Positions 23,464 to 36,249 of a stretch of 64,000 bases of DNA are shown here, piece by piece. The position numbers and the translations under genes were made by a program. Position 1 is the first letter of the stretch, and every line of letters starts with the position of its first letter. This DNA comes from Mucor racemosus (lineage: Eukaryota > Mucoromycota > Mucoromycetes > Mucorales > Mucoraceae): positions 744,001 through 808,000 of the forward strand of contig JAPEHQ010000007.1 of the NCBI GenBank assembly GCA_027405735.1, read 5' to 3'. The notes beneath the pieces were generated by a model that saw only the letters and a program-made list of their open reading frames with translations, did no database searches and had not been told where the DNA came from.

Positions 23464-25449
23464 TTAAATTGAGATATTGAGTTTTACATTCTTTGCCATT
23501 AAAGAAAACTCATCCAAATCTTTGCATTTCACCCAAATTAGAAAATTATCTTTTGTTCCAATAGCAGTAGTAGTATGATCTGTGACAACTTGATGTGAAA
23601 AGGTTGTACTGCCGTTTTGCTTATAGTAAACAAGAGTCTGTGCATTCGCTCCGATGATCAATGTACAAGATCCATTTAAAGATACAGCTTTAAGGAGATC
23701 CAAATTTTCCAAACTGCATTTTTCAATCTCTTCTGGGTATCGGTTTGTGCCATCTCGGAAGGGATTGATTTTTAATCGAAAGTGGTGTATTCTGCTTGAA
23801 GGGAGAAATATAATCAAGTTATATGGAATGTTCATGAGAATGCTGCATGTATCGATATCGAACGTATGCAAATATGGTAATTTTCTGGATATTTCAGAGA
23901 ATACTGTATAATAAATAATTGAGTTGGTCAAATGAAATCTTCTAACTGTTGTCAAATTTTGGTTAAAGATATGATTTGCTGGTGATACACCACAAAGAAC
24001 TAGTTCACTGAGTGATACAGTTGATTCATTTACTTTACTTGTCAAAGACAAGACATCGTGAAAGAGTAACCAGTTTCTTTCATTGCAAGTTCTTGTAAAA
24101 TATTGCTTGATATCACCTACACAGTGCAAGTCAAAGTATGGTGCTAATCGATCTGTTTTTAAACTATCAGCTGTAAACATTGCATAGATGTCTGTCATAG
24201 GCTCGACATTCCGTATTTTAATAAGGTTTGGCGAGTAAGATTTGAAGCAATTCATAAATGTGCTCTTGTCTCCAAAAGCACCTTCGGTATCTTTCACATT
24301 AATTGAAATCTGGTTCATGCTGTCTGTTTTTTTTATGACAATATTCTTGTAAATGTAGACACCTTCATCGCTCATATGGTCCCAAGTTAGATTCTCGAAA
24401 TCTATATGGAGTTCTTTTTGGTTTGCTGTTTCATCCTGAACTAACAACTCTACACAGTTTTCCAACTGACGTTGGCCGCCAAATGTAGTTGGGAGACTCG
24501 TGGAGATACTGAATTTTTTGGTGTTTGAACAGAGCCGAGACAATGCTTCCCACCATTCTTCCTCTTGATCTTGTTTTGTTGGATAATACATGTAGCCTAT
24601 ATCCAATTCAGCCAAGCTTTTAAACTTGGATACAAAGTATTCAATAGCAAATGAATTGACTTTTGCAATTGCAATACTTATTTCTGTAATGGAAAGATTT
24701 GCTTGAATATCATTTAATGATCTTTGTCTCACTGAAAATCTTAAATTATTGAACCTCAATTGATACACCTTTTGAGAACAATCACTTAAAACTTGATCCA
24801 TATCGCCAAATTGTATATAATCGCAAGTATCAACGTACAAGAATTGCAATGATTTAAATCTGCTTACTAGTTTTGCTAGCACATTGTTTATAGCGTGGTT
24901 GCCCTGACTATGGCCGATGTGTAATTCAAGTTTCGTCAAGGTATTTTGAAATTTGAGTGCAACGAAAGGATACAAGTATAATTGTGATTTATCTGAACTG
25001 TCTTGATCAATGATTTTAACATGACAAAGAGTAGATTCACCAACTCCAGCTGCCAAGAATGTCCATATAGAATTTCTTACATGGTCGTCTGAAAAATACA
25101 TTTCTTCTATAAAAGAACAATACGAAAAAACTGATCTTACCAGACAGTATGAATTGCGAATCGATAAAAATGACTCGACAAATGTCAGTTTTTTTACTAT
25201 GATACCAACATGCGGTGCTCCCTGTTCGATAGTACGAGTAAACTTGATAATGTTGCTACCTAAACTGATATGATTATAAAGAGTAGTTTGTGCTGCTTTG
25301 CTCCAGCTTTTGCATACAAGCTGACATGATCTCAAGTCTGTCGTAGTTTTCCAGTAGTGATCGTTCCTTTTTAAATTAATGTAATATAAAACCGATGCTA
25401 ATATTTCTGAAGGAAGCGTATTCCAACCGTAACGAGCCATGTTGAGCAC
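23464..25449 (-). CDS. F-box protein with leucine-rich-type C-terminal region
   Basis: A single 661-codon ORF. The N-terminus carries an F-box (about residues 10-65: LPSEILASVLYYINLK, then CQLVCKSWSKAAQTTLYNHI). The rest is a long array of irregular leucine-rich segments (for example SFLSIRNSYCL, LTKLELHIGHS, LAELDIGYMYYP, TVSLSELVLCGVS, LHTFDIDTC) typical of large F-box families in Mucoromycota. Such proteins recruit substrates to Skp1-cullin ubiquitin ligases; the substrate is unknown. The gene is intronless and isolated between repeat-rich and gene-poor stretches. An upstream Met codon three residues before MARYGW is the ORF start; MARYGW may be the true start. Confidence 0.85.
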   Translation of the reverse strand: MLNMARYGWNTLPSEILASVLYYINLKRNDHYWKTTTDLRSCQLVCKSWSKAAQTTLYNHISLGSNIIKFTRTIEQGAPHVGIIVKKLTFVESFLSIRNSYCLVRSVFSYCSFIEEMYFSDDHVRNSIWTFLAAGVGESTLCHVKIIDQDSSDKSQLYLYPFVALKFQNTLTKLELHIGHSQGNHAINNVLAKLVSRFKSLQFLYVDTCDYIQFGDMDQVLSDCSQKVYQLRFNNLRFSVRQRSLNDIQANLSITEISIAIAKVNSFAIEYFVSKFKSLAELDIGYMYYPTKQDQEEEWWEALSRLCSNTKKFSISTSLPTTFGGQRQLENCVELLVQDETANQKELHIDFENLTWDHMSDEGVYIYKNIVIKKTDSMNQISINVKDTEGAFGDKSTFMNCFKSYSPNLIKIRNVEPMTDIYAMFTADSLKTDRLAPYFDLHCVGDIKQYFTRTCNERNWLLFHDVLSLTSKVNESTVSLSELVLCGVSPANHIFNQNLTTVRRFHLTNSIIYYTVFSEISRKLPYLHTFDIDTCSILMNIPYNLIIFLPSSRIHHFRLKINPFRDGTNRYPEEIEKCSLENLDLLKAVSLNGSCTLIIGANAQTLVYYKQNGSTTFSHQVVTDHTTTAIGTKDNFLIWVKCKDLDEFSLMAKNVKLNISI

Positions 25450-28400
25450 CGTGGTTTATTAAACTATTTGCAAATCGATAATGAAAAACTAGACGCGAAG
25501 ATGTATAGAATACATGCATTTTCAAGAACTTGTCGCAGGTCACGTTTGCATGTAATTAGCTAATTACAGTATTAATTTTCAAAAATACAAAGTTTAATTA
25601 CTTTTTGATATAGCAAACAATAATGCAATCGAATATATACTTTAAATCTTTCTTTGCTTCACTATTATTGATTAAAGCTTTTTTTGTTTGTTTCTATGGA
25701 CTAGTAATAAACCAATTTAACTTAATGCAATCAATTTCGATTCAGTAGAAGCATTTTCTGTAAAGAAGAAAGGTGCAGAGAAACACAATCCAGGGACTTA
25801 AATTAGCATTATAAGTTTATACATTATGATAAATCAGCATACTTGTATGTAGTCGATGGTATATTTACTAATTAAATTGCGTATTCAGCTTGATATGTTA
25901 TGTAATTGCATACGCAGATATAGCTACTGCATTCGGAGAATATAGCTCTGACATTCATGCGATGCAGTAGGCTCCTGTTCGGGATAGAAAAATTGTATTA
26001 AATAGTAATTTTATCCCCTATAGAAATAAGACCAATATTGCAATATTTTCAAAATAAAAAATTCAAATAAAATGCCCATGTTTAAAATTACTTCCAAGTG
26101 CTTTTATCGAACGTTATTGTGTTTTAAAACTTCTCGAAAATCCTTTAAAGGTACAATATTATCTCAAATTCTAGGTCGGCTATCAAAGTTGGCCTTGCTA
26201 TCATTTTATTATTGTTGCCGTCAATAAGACGATTATATTATGCCGAATAGTTTATATTGCTTCTGTCGTTTGGGCTTGATTCTTTCAAAAGACCTTATTT
26301 CAATTACGGAATAGCTTTGAAAATGAATGTAAAGGCTGTTGATGCGCTCTTCAAAAGTGCTGATTCTTCATGCGATCATTGGTGAAACGCCTGCATTCAG
26401 TTACACGTTTCTCCAGATACAAAACATGTGTGGCAGATTAGCCTTTCTATTAAAAGATAAATTGATACGAAATTAAACAGGTTACACAACTGAAAAGAGA
26501 AACCAATTTATCTTCTCACGTCTATTATTCCACATTGCATGTTCAATTTTTAAGCGCAAAATAGACCGAATTTAATATAGCATATATTGACATTTCAAGA
26601 CAATAAAACTTTAGTTTTTATTAATCTAATTTTTCTTTGATATTCTTTTTAATAAATATTATCGCTTTTATGAATTATTAAATACAGAAACATACACTCA
26701 ATACATCTATTTTTTATCATTATGAGCGAATGTATAGATTGCATACATGTAAAAAGAGGCGAGAATGTTCTCAAAATAAAAAAGAATGACAGGCATTTTT
26801 TTTTTTTTTTTGAAAATCCAGAACATTCTCAATGTATAATGCCTTGCAAATCAAACGGAATATTTGTATCCGAAATAATGTGCACAGCCGAAGAACAAAA
26901 AGTAGATACTGTAACTTTTGATGCAAAAATTGTGTTGCCAAACGGTGTAAAAAAAACCCCCCCCCTCTCATTAATGATAATTATCTGAGCGCTTAATCAA
27001 AATTTATTTTCATATGTTTTGGCTGAAAAGGAGAGATTTTGATATATTAAAAATCGATGAAGGCATTATAGAATTTCAGCTCTGACGTTTTCTCGTTGAG
27101 CTAATGGATACATATTGAATGGCTTTTGTCCCGTCCAAAAATATTGATTTTCGCACGAGTAAAGTGAGAAAAGGTAAATGTAAATTTCATGTAAATCCTT
27201 CGGCTGTTTTTCCCTACAAGGAGGAGCAACCACTAGTGATCTTTATTTAAAAAGAAGTCGACAGGAAGAGAACATACAACTATCGAATTACACTTTCTAC
27301 TTAGATATAACTGATCTGCACATTTTGGATTAAAGTCTTTTCAAGACATAGAGACAGACCCGCCCAAAAGTAAAGATATTGGAATTAGCAGTATAAAGCC
27401 CATCTAACTTTATCTTATCTGTTTAGTGTCTTGAAGTCCATTAATAGCCGCTATCATTGTGTAGATGCTTTCAACACAATGCATCACAGTGTTCTAGTCA
27501 AACTGCTTGGAAATTGGCTGCGTCAATGATGTCCACAATCAATCTGCAAGTGCATCTACAATAGCCGAAATGGGTATATGAAAAAGAGTGCTTCTGGTTA
27601 CCGTATTTACAGTCAATTCTAGGTAGGTACAATTTTCTAAATAATAAACTGGTTGTCAAACTACATAATTGGGCCATTATTTCAAGTATTAATCACATTG
27701 TTCTACTTTGTTTTTACCATAATGAAGCAAAGACCCAAAAACTACAAAATCAAAACACTTGCTAAGCTAATGATCACATTGATCTACTCGATTTCAGCGT
27801 AGCAAAGCAAAAGTATCAGAACCGCATATTTCAGCCATTATACTAAGATTACTATTACATTTATTTGCTTTGTTTTTTAAGCTATCATACATGGCTAGTT
27901 ACCACGACGATCTATTTAGTTTTTGGGTATTGTTATTTGGACAGTTCAAGATCACTATGTGCGCAATTGTACTTTATACACAATTTAAAATTACTATATT
28001 CATAATTTAACTGTGAAGAAACTCTTGAGGATGTTGATTATTGTATTTGTTTTGTTTTTAGACCATTTAACTAAATAGATTTAATATAGCCACCATTTCA
28101 TGCATGTTTTGAGGAAGCTCAATTTTGCAAATATTGTAACACCAAAACCTCGATTTTTCAAGCAGTAACCTACGTTCTATTTAATAATTAATTAAGGCCT
28201 GTTATAAAATCTGCCATTTTTTGCCTTGGTTGGAATAAATTGCCCATTTATTCAAAATGGAATGTATCACAAGAAGTATAGGTAAATTTGACATTATATT
28301 GAAGGTTGTACAACCTCTTTTGTTTTATAAGGTTTTTTTTTTTTTTTTTTTTCCCATTCAGCTTCATCATGTACAGATAACAAACAAAAAATATGGTGAT

Positions 28401-29103
28401 CAATGATTATGGTTTTGTAAGCTGTTAAATGGTGCTACATTCACATCTCATAATAAGCAATTGCTGCTTTATTTATATAATGTGATTATATCGGATTTAT
28501 TTTGGTTATATGTTGTATTTTATCGTCATATAAAAAAAAGCTTATTTTTTTTACAATAGATAGAAAATTGCTTTTGTACCCGTGTGAGTTCACTAATAAA
28601 AAGCCTATACTTTTCCCGAATGAATTACTTTATGACGACCTTCCTCCCTTTTCCGTATAACGTTGGGGAATACAAACTAAAATATAAATGTATTTTTACG
28701 GTATAAACTACTAAAGATGTCTCTCCTGCATTTTCCACAAATAATAGAATACATATAAACAGTTGGCTGGAATCGGAATCACATATCCATAAATATTGTC
28801 TTTTTTATTATTATTGCAGATCAAGCCAATGTTTTGTTAAAATTGAAATATTTGGTATGGTTTCTAAACGTCATTTTTGCACTAAAAGGAAAGAATGGGT
28901 CATATGTAATATTTAAACATTTTTGAATATAAACTGCCTTCTTTTTCTTCTAGCAAAAAAGAAGACTACACATGTGATTAAATTCATTCTGCTTTTACTA
29001 TTCAAGGTAAGCATATATGCCTGCTTTTCGTGCTCCTTAATCAGGTACCCCCCCTCCTTCCTCATTTTCCCCTTGATTAGTACCCCGATTTGATTAGGAA
29101 ATC
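25450..29103. other. Gene-poor stretch with decayed sequence
   Basis: Over 3.6 kb without a supportable gene. An 88-codon ORF at 26722-26988 (Cys/Lys-rich, starting MSECIDC) contains long T and A/C homopolymers (26797-26812, 26949-26966) and looks like decay. Around 27430-27520 a short open stretch reads DAFNTMHHSVLVKLLGNWL, reminiscent of retroelement reverse transcriptase but too short to call. A T tract lies at 28333-28352. No tRNA or repeat copy was recognised. Confidence 0.45.
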
Positions 29104-29112
29104 TTATATAAA
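29104..29112 (+). promoter_or_regulatory. TATA-like box of the Ser/Thr-rich gene
   Basis: TTATATAAA about 75 bases before the ATG at 29182, matching the spacing seen before the TPR and carrier genes. Confidence 0.5.
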
Positions 29113-29181
29113 GGACCCACTAAAAAAAAGAGCATTCTCTTTTTCTACTTTTATCCTTATATAATAATATACCATTTACTC

Positions 29182-29483
29182 ATGATTGCATTAATAAACC
29201 CTAATGAAAAGAGCTCAAAATCTTTGATCAAAACTATGCCTATGAAGCCATATGGTTCAATACCTAAACGTAACAAGAATAGAGGCAATAAAAAAAAAAA
29301 TGTAAGTTGTAATAATGAAATGGAGAAAGTAATTTTTATTTTGATAGTTGATATATTACATATTAAATAAATAAAAATTAAATTTCTTCATAAATATCAT
29401 GTATATTCAATGTATTTATCGTATTTTTTTTTTTTTTTTTTTGACACTTACTATAGTCTATCAACAAAAAATCCACTACAAAA

Positions 29484-29520
<37 letters not shown>

Positions 29521-30452
29521 GTGCACCATACCCATTTTTCTCTTCTTTGACTACGCCTACATCTACATCATTTTTATCATTTATCAATAATTTATTTGGC
29601 AATGACCAGCATTGTAAAGAATTGGGACCTCCTGTTGGTTTTATGCCTTGTAATACAAATCATACCAGCAAAACACAAATGTCACAGTTAGATATCATTG
29701 TGCCAGTGCCAGTTAGTAACCCAATTGATTGCTACTATAATGACAGAAATAACGATACTACATGTCTTGACAATTGCAGTTCTATGAGCACAAGCAGTAG
29801 TAGCAGTAATTCAGATAGCTCTTTATTTTCATTATATATGGAGGATGATGTTAGAGACCAAGTTAGAAATAGTTTAACAAATGATAGTAGCATGAGTACT
29901 ACAGCATTATCTGACATCTTATGTGATCATTATGTTCAAACACAAATGAATACACCATCCAGCAGTGATGATTATATTGATGTGCCATTAGAGACATTTC
30001 GTATGTTTGAAGCACCGTCTTCCCCCTCCCCTTCTTCTTCTTGTTCCACTTCCTCTGATACCAATCAAAATCAAAACTGGATGATTGGTTCTTTATTGCT
30101 AGATGAACCACCAAAAGAATGGACTTTGGTAGAGACATTATCAAAACAACCAAGACGATTACAACAAAAACCAAAATCAAAACAACTAGAAAAAGTAGCA
30201 CAAGAAGAAGATGAAAAGCCTGAAGAACAAGTAAAAGTCGAAGAACAACAAAAAGACATTGTTATTATGAATCGCTATTATCATGATCGTGATACACGAG
30301 CTAATGCAGCTTATTTGAGAATGATTGTAGCCGAAGTTAATATGATGCGTTCTCAAAAGATTGTTGGTCCGTTGCGACCTCGTAGAGTGCTTCCGAAGAG
30401 ACTAGATAGATTCATGCACCGACCCAGTCCGTTACAGTTAATCATGGTTTAA
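29182..30452 (+). CDS. Unrecognised Ser/Thr-rich protein with basic C-terminus
   Basis: Two exons: the first, 29182-29301, ends at AAT|GTAAGT; the second begins after ACTATAG at about 29455. They join in phase and give about 370 residues. The N-terminus is basic (PKRNKNRGNKKKN), followed by a run of about 12 Thr, a segment with SFLSFINNLFGNDQH, long Ser-rich stretches, an acidic Glu/Lys stretch (EEDEKPEEQVKVEEQQ) and a final ordered-looking block: YYHDRDTRANAAYLRMIVAE, then NMMRSQKIVGPLRPRRVLPK. That last block is the best candidate for a conserved motif. No family recognised. A TATA-like box at the usual distance and clean splicing support a real gene. Confidence 0.7.
29484..29520 (+). repeat. 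(ACT)n microsatellite coding poly-Thr
   Basis: Twelve uninterrupted ACT triplets at the start of exon 2 of the Ser/Thr-rich gene. Length changes here would alter the protein without shifting its frame. Confidence 0.9.
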
Positions 30453-31789
30453 CAACATCCCGTAATACCCGCTTATTCTTTTTAACTATGCGTTACGTTT
30501 TACCGAATTTGGTGAAATCTAATCGTTATCTTTGATAATTGATTCGTTCGTTTGCTTGATGCTTTCCTTGGTGATAAGATTTTTTGTATCAAAATCTTAA
30601 ACAGTAGAACCTAAGTGTAACCCAATTCAAATTTTTGAGGGTATCTTTTTTCACTCCATTTTGTAAATAGCCACACATACCCTTTGCAGCAATTAAACTA
30701 TATAATATAACGTAATAAAAATCTAGCACTACTTTATTTGATTATTTGTAAGGTTTTATCCTTGGTTGACTAAAGGGAATTACGCGTGTTGCTGAATATA
30801 TTCTCATAAAGTGATTGTTATTGCAGATAATTTCAGGGCAACTTTTAAATCTTATATATTGAATAAAAAAGGTATATTGTTTACTTTAGATAGTATAATC
30901 GTAATAATCATTGAATTTCTCTATATTTAATCTTGATAATTTAAATAATTTCTTTGACGTTTATCGCTTATAATATAAGTATATATACAAACAACCATGT
31001 TACTCAACTGATGATAATCAACAGCTTACATATGCAACACAGTACTAGATGTTACAGAGATTGTCTGTACTAAGATGCACGTGCATTTGATATATTTTCT
31101 TCTAGTACAAACAAAAAAAAACACAAACGCTAGTAGATTCAGCACATCCATATTTATTACAACTGATGACTCATCTGATCGTAGTAGCTACAGTTGTATC
31201 TATTATTTGTCTGTAAGGTTCAAACTCATACTTTATACATTTGATATATTCAAGGACGTCAAGCCTTATTTTTAACGAACAAGAGTGAATTGAGAATATA
31301 GAATATGTATAAAGATGTTGCAGTTAAGACTAAACTAGACGCTGCATTTGATTAAACATGTATTCAGGAGCCATACTTTTATATTTGACATTAAGTAATC
31401 AAATATATTATCAAGCACATTTACGATACCACTTCTGCTCATTTCTTATGATGATAATTTGATAGATGCATCTTTTTTTTTTCAAATACTTTTTTTATTT
31501 AACTTGAAATCATCTGCCAGCTATTTTCAAAATCTACTGCATTATTTTCTCGTTGATATCTTCTTGAAATATACGCTTCTCGCTTTATTTTTTTTTCCGT
31601 AAATCAACTCATATAGTCAAAAGGATAATACTCATGGATCAAGAATCAAGAGTTTGCTAATCCTACAGATGTTTTTCAGGAACAATAGCGCTTTTTTAGG
31701 GGCAATATTTTCCAATAAAATCTTTTTCTTCAAATAACCCTATACTATACACTTTTTTAGGATATATCTTAGACACTACACATTGATCG
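30453..31789. other. Intergenic, no gene seen
   Basis: AT-rich sequence downstream of the Ser/Thr-rich gene; only short ORFs without recognisable features. Confidence 0.5.
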
Positions 31790-32905
31790 CATTATGCTAA
31801 CTGTTCTTAAGTTTATTTTACATCTCACGAAAGACTCAAAAACAGGTAAAATTCACTGCTTTTTCCTTAAACTGAGTCTCTTTTTTTATCCCTGATCTAC
31901 TTTTTTTCACTAAATAATGCCAAGAAAAAATTATATGTAAATGTACCTGAGATGTTCAGCTTTAACTTAAAAATAATTGCTCAAAAATATCCTACTTTCT
32001 GCAGGTGGTATTAATTTTTCAGCGCTAATGTTTCAAATTTTTACGCGTATTTTACTGCTAAAGAATTGAAAACTCTGAGGTTCCATATCTCCAAGAAAAA
32101 TTAAGTCATACTAACATTTTTTAATAATAAAACTTACTTGTTTTAAGGTGCTTTATAACATATTTTAGTATGAAAAAATTCTGAGCACTTTTATTTTTTT
32201 TTTCATTTTTTTGGCATTTCTATGGTAGGTTTCAAAATATTGGTTAAATAGAATGACATTTTTTTTTACATTGATGTCATTAAGCTCGCTAAGCTCTCTC
32301 CAGTCCAATTTAGGGTTTTTCAAAATATTGATTTTTCGTGGAGATATTCTCAAAAATGTGTACAAAAAGGTACCTCCATTTCTAGCTTCCATTTTTCCCT
32401 TATATACCCTCATCCCAAATTCTGAATTTGAAAAAAAAATTGACAAATATCTCGTTTTTTCTACGAAAAATGCAGCCAGAGGCCTCAGTAATGGCTCAAT
32501 CGATAGACAATTTTGTTGCATACTATTTGCATTATTTATATGTAAAACATTATTATAAAAAGTGATACATATATGCAAAAAAAGCTTAAAATCTCAACTG
32601 TATTTTACTTTAAATTTAATGTGAAAAATTTATCTGAATTTTGTTTATATAGACGTAGATTTTAAAACTGTACAGAAACCATTTAATATGCTAATTTGAC
32701 TTACTTTGCAGTTCATGAGTTTTTAAATAAACTAGTTTTTTTATTCATTTTTGGATCAGTTTATACAAATCGATTTTGGAACTCAGTTGTAATAAGCTGT
32801 GTGCTATCCTGTAAACTATGATTTTAATTTTCTCGATGAAAAATCAAAAATTTTTGTTGAAATAAAAATGACATAGTAGCTTTCAGTTAGATGTATCTTG
32901 TAAAT
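31790..32905 (+). repeat. R2 repeat, copy 2
   Basis: Same landmarks as copy 1, with more substitutions and indels. The 101-codon ORF at 32253-32558 corresponds to those at 21270 and 57775: each contains a FKILIFRGDILKN-like segment, a SIFPLYTLIPNSEFEKK-like segment and a SIDR/RSID segment. The copy ends near the LTR-like sequence of R3. Confidence 0.75.
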
Positions 32906-32924
32906 AAATAAAAATTGTGTTTTA

Positions 32925-33540
32925 ATTATGCTGTTGTATTCCACCTACTAGTATCATATATTATCACCTTCTACAGTGTCACTACATCTTACAATCTATT
33001 GACTCCGTCATGTATTGAAGTGCAAGTCTCGATATCGGATATTGTTATGTCAATACTCATCCTATGTCTCACATCCAAGGTCACAGTCTATAATTAGTGT
33101 TACAGTAAATCAATGTGGATCATTGACTTACATCATATTCTCAGATAGTAAAACCCTAGTAATAGTTATAATTAATGTATATAAATACATCCAAAGGATG
33201 TATTGTTAATAAAAGTGTAATATTCTGGCAAGATTATTTATATAGACTCTTTTGACATTTCAGATATAAGAAACTTCTAGCGTATCAAGTTTAATCCAGT
33301 AATTACCAAGAACGCTTTGACCTCAATTATGACACCACATTATTTCATCCCAGCAGTTAACCAATCAAGTAGTTATCAAATCAACATCCAAGCATATTTA
33401 GCGCAGCATTGAAACAAGACAACTCACAAGCTCTGCAAGAACGGTTAAATTACGATTGATCCATTTCAATCCATAGATTACTATCAAACAGATCCAATGG
33501 TTCAATAGTGCCTTAAATTACATCTCAGGATCTCAATGTC
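32925..33540 (+). repeat. R3 repeat, copy 1
   Basis: Reverse complement of 46740-47155 with high similarity, and partly of 37840-38040. Landmarks are TTCCACCTACTAGTATCAT, ACAATCTATTGACT, AACCAATCAAGTAGTTATC and CTGCAAGAACGGTTAAAT. It is interrupted by the 220-bp solo LTR at 33043-33262; the copy near 47030 gives the uninterrupted sequence. Confidence 0.75.
33043..33262. mobile_element. Solo LTR with 5-bp target duplication
   Basis: 220 bases beginning TGTTATGTCA and ending GACATTTCA, flanked on both sides by GATAT (33038-33042 and 33263-33267). The R3 copy at about 47030 shows the empty site (TTCTTATATCCGATATC on the opposite strand). The interior contains a TATATAAAT box and AATAAAA. No internal retroelement sequence remains, as expected after LTR-LTR recombination. 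Confidence 0.85.
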
Positions 33541-34804
33541 AAATCAATATAAAATTCTTTAGTTTTAGTGTGTTTTTTCATTTTATAACAGTTTTCCTTT
33601 ATTTTTATTAAATGATTTAGCATACATTCTAGTTTTGGAATTGATACTGTATAATCTCCTGGCGTAACAGAAGTTTATTTAAATAAACATTGGTTCTAAT
33701 AATCTCCAATTAATATATAATGATATTAGTTGCAAATATTCCCCATGAATAACTTTAAATTTTAATTTCCACAAAACATTGTGTATTGAGAAAATTATCA
33801 GAAAAACAGGCTATTCACGCCTACTGGTCTACTGAAACCAGTAAAAGTAAGATTAGCATTCAACAAATACTGATCCAAGTAAGTTTGAAGTTCACATAAC
33901 AACAGCCCTCGAAAATCTAAAAAAGATGGTCCGAACTTTAGCTTCCATGAGTCATCATTGTGAATTGAAAAAAGCATTTGATAATAATCTACTAATTTTA
34001 ATACAAGTGTTTAGGATACAGACTAAACATTGAGCTTGGTTATATAATATTAATAATGAGCACAGAAGACATTGTTCATCAGAAGTCGTTAGTATATTAT
34101 CTGGACATGATCATTAGAGTTAGGAACATTGAGGAATAGTGCATATAAACTTCATTTCAATCATGGAATAATTAAGGCGGAGTGATTATAATGCATACTA
34201 TATTTAGCCTAAATAACAATATGATGTGGTATTATTGAAGTTGAACCAATGCAAATCTGTGCATGAGCGAGTTTTACATTGGTTCTTTCCGCTATAAAAA
34301 TATTCTCCCGTCTTCTAATCAATTACCAAAGAATATTCCATCTACCATCTACTTACCTTTTTTGCTTCCTCCTTTGTTGGAACCGGTTTTGAAAACTATT
34401 AAAGGGGTCGTTTAATTTCAAATTTATCTGATTCAACTGCTGATGCTAAAGTAGCGTTAAATTAGTTGTGTTGACTTACAATAAAGTAATAAAGTATTTT
34501 ATTGAGTACGATATTGGCGGTCAATGTATTACAGTTAAATTAAGCAGATAGAGATATGGTTCATGCAGAGATTTATGAATGTGTGAGAGAGTTCAGATCT
34601 ATAAACACAAAAAAATGATCCCAATTGTGATGCTTTGTCGATCTGTACGAGATTTTTTTGTGACGATACCTGGTGGCTCAAGTGGAATTTAGGCATTTAA
34701 TTGTCAAATGTATCCGAATCAAGATGAAGTTGGTTGATTAATATAACAGATAATAAATGCAATGACATTTATTGAATGGGCAAATGTAAATATATAAAGC
34801 AAAG

Positions 34805-35560
34805 CTTACTTTTGAATGAAAGTACTAATTATTCTGATTAACATTAATAGTGCAGTGGAATTACATACTAAAAACGCTTGATAAAAATAAAACAACCTAA
34901 ATTTCAAGTGTTGCTCATAAAATATGATGCCACTTGAAATGTGAACAACGATTATAAACAAACGCTTCAATTGAACACAATAACAAACGCATGCTAAAAA
35001 TATGAAATACCCTTTTTGAACCATACATGTCGTGTAGATGATAGCACCCTTGATCACGGCGCAATCAATTACACAAATGACATATATATCAAAACAGGAT
35101 TCTATCCAAATCAATAATGATAATAAACAAAGATATCAATTTAGTCAACTACTCATCTATATCGTAGTTGCACTATCAATATAAATAAGATTCAAGCATA
35201 TAAAAACTACCCCTTAAAAATCAAGGTTACATAAAATAGATATAACAGAAATAAACAAAAACAACCATTTCCCAAAAGGTCGATATTGTCACACTTGACA
35301 TACAATCCCTTATGGTCAATGCTCTACACAATTTACCCCTTAAAATATCAAATCAATAACAATGTACTCAAAACTGGAAGATTACTAAATATATATCCAT
35401 TCAAGTCTGATGGTATCCAAGTTCTCCAAATCACTATAAATACCCTCATACTTTTCAATTATTTTAACTCTTCAGAAATCTTTTGTAATAAAAACTTTAG
35501 CTGATTATAATTGTATTTCTACTGCTTTTATTTTTATATTTTTTTTATTTTAGTAAATAA
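34805..35560 (+). repeat. R4 repeat, left arm of inverted pair
   Basis: Reverse complement of 38045-38700 and direct match to 46375-46565 and 47160-47395. Landmarks are TTTTTGAACCATACATGTCG, GATAGCACCCTTGATC, ATATCAATTTAGTCAACTAC and AAGGTCGATATTGTCACACT. The interval 33541-34804 contains no recognised gene or repeat. Confidence 0.75.
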
Positions 35561-36026
35561 CTTCGTAATTTACTGCAAATAGGTTCAAAAGCATAGTCAA
35601 GTGCAATCATCGCTATCAAATTGCATGATTTGATATGCAGAAAATCTTGAAGTATTCATTCTTTTTTTGGCAGTGCTACAAGTCATCGTTTAATATGACT
35701 GAATATTAATGAATTAGAGAAAATACAACTGGTAAAAAACTGATACCCAACAATGTATATCCAGGAGGTCAAGATTGATAAAACGTGCATTCATTGTGTA
35801 GTGGAAATTGCAACATTTTAATGGATAGAAATTACGGGACCAAGATGTTGTATTTGCCTCAGTATTTTCAAAAGGGTTTAAAAGCATACTTCATCAAACT
35901 TGCTTAGATGTTAAATACTCGCCATGTGCTATTAGTATCATCTTGTGCTTTATTTAATTGCTGTATTATTAAAAATCAAGCTTTTCATAGCTTATAAAAA
36001 TGACAATGGGGTGTTTATAATTTCAG

Positions 36027-36249
36027 ATTGACATTATCATAAGATGGGCTGATGATGCACGTTTGATACTACTGTAGATAGAACCAGTCAATTTGATTTA
36101 TCTGATTTGAATGCAAATACCTAGGACCCATTTGTAAGTACTTAAGTTGATTATGGTAAAGCATTGAATAAATTGGCTTGGGACAAAGAGGGTAAAAAAA
36201 GGGCATAGGTTCCAGTGATGGCCATGTTTATGTTTATAATATTGGAGAG
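36027..36249 (+). pseudogene. Captured dynein intermediate chain exon, copy D
   Basis: Aligns base for base with 4208-4430, again between a TTTCAG acceptor and a GAG|GTAAG donor. ALNKLAWDKEGKK is still readable; an indel in the AAAAAA run and several stops break the rest. Confidence 0.7.

Noticed and set aside
26722..26988. 88-codon ORF starting MSECIDC
   Set aside because: Contains a long T run and an A/C homopolymer that code for poly-Phe and Lys-Thr-Pro-Pro; no recognisable domain and no second copy. More likely decayed sequence than a gene.
27430..27520. Possible reverse transcriptase remnant (DAFNTMHHSVLVKLLGNWL)
   Set aside because: Resembles the AFD-x-V-x-H motif of LINE-type enzymes, but the open stretch is only about 30 codons with no flanking domain support.
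32165..32578. 137-codon minus-strand ORF in R2 copy 2
   Set aside because: Mirrors the plus-strand R2 frame; the equivalent minus-strand frame is much shorter in the other copies.
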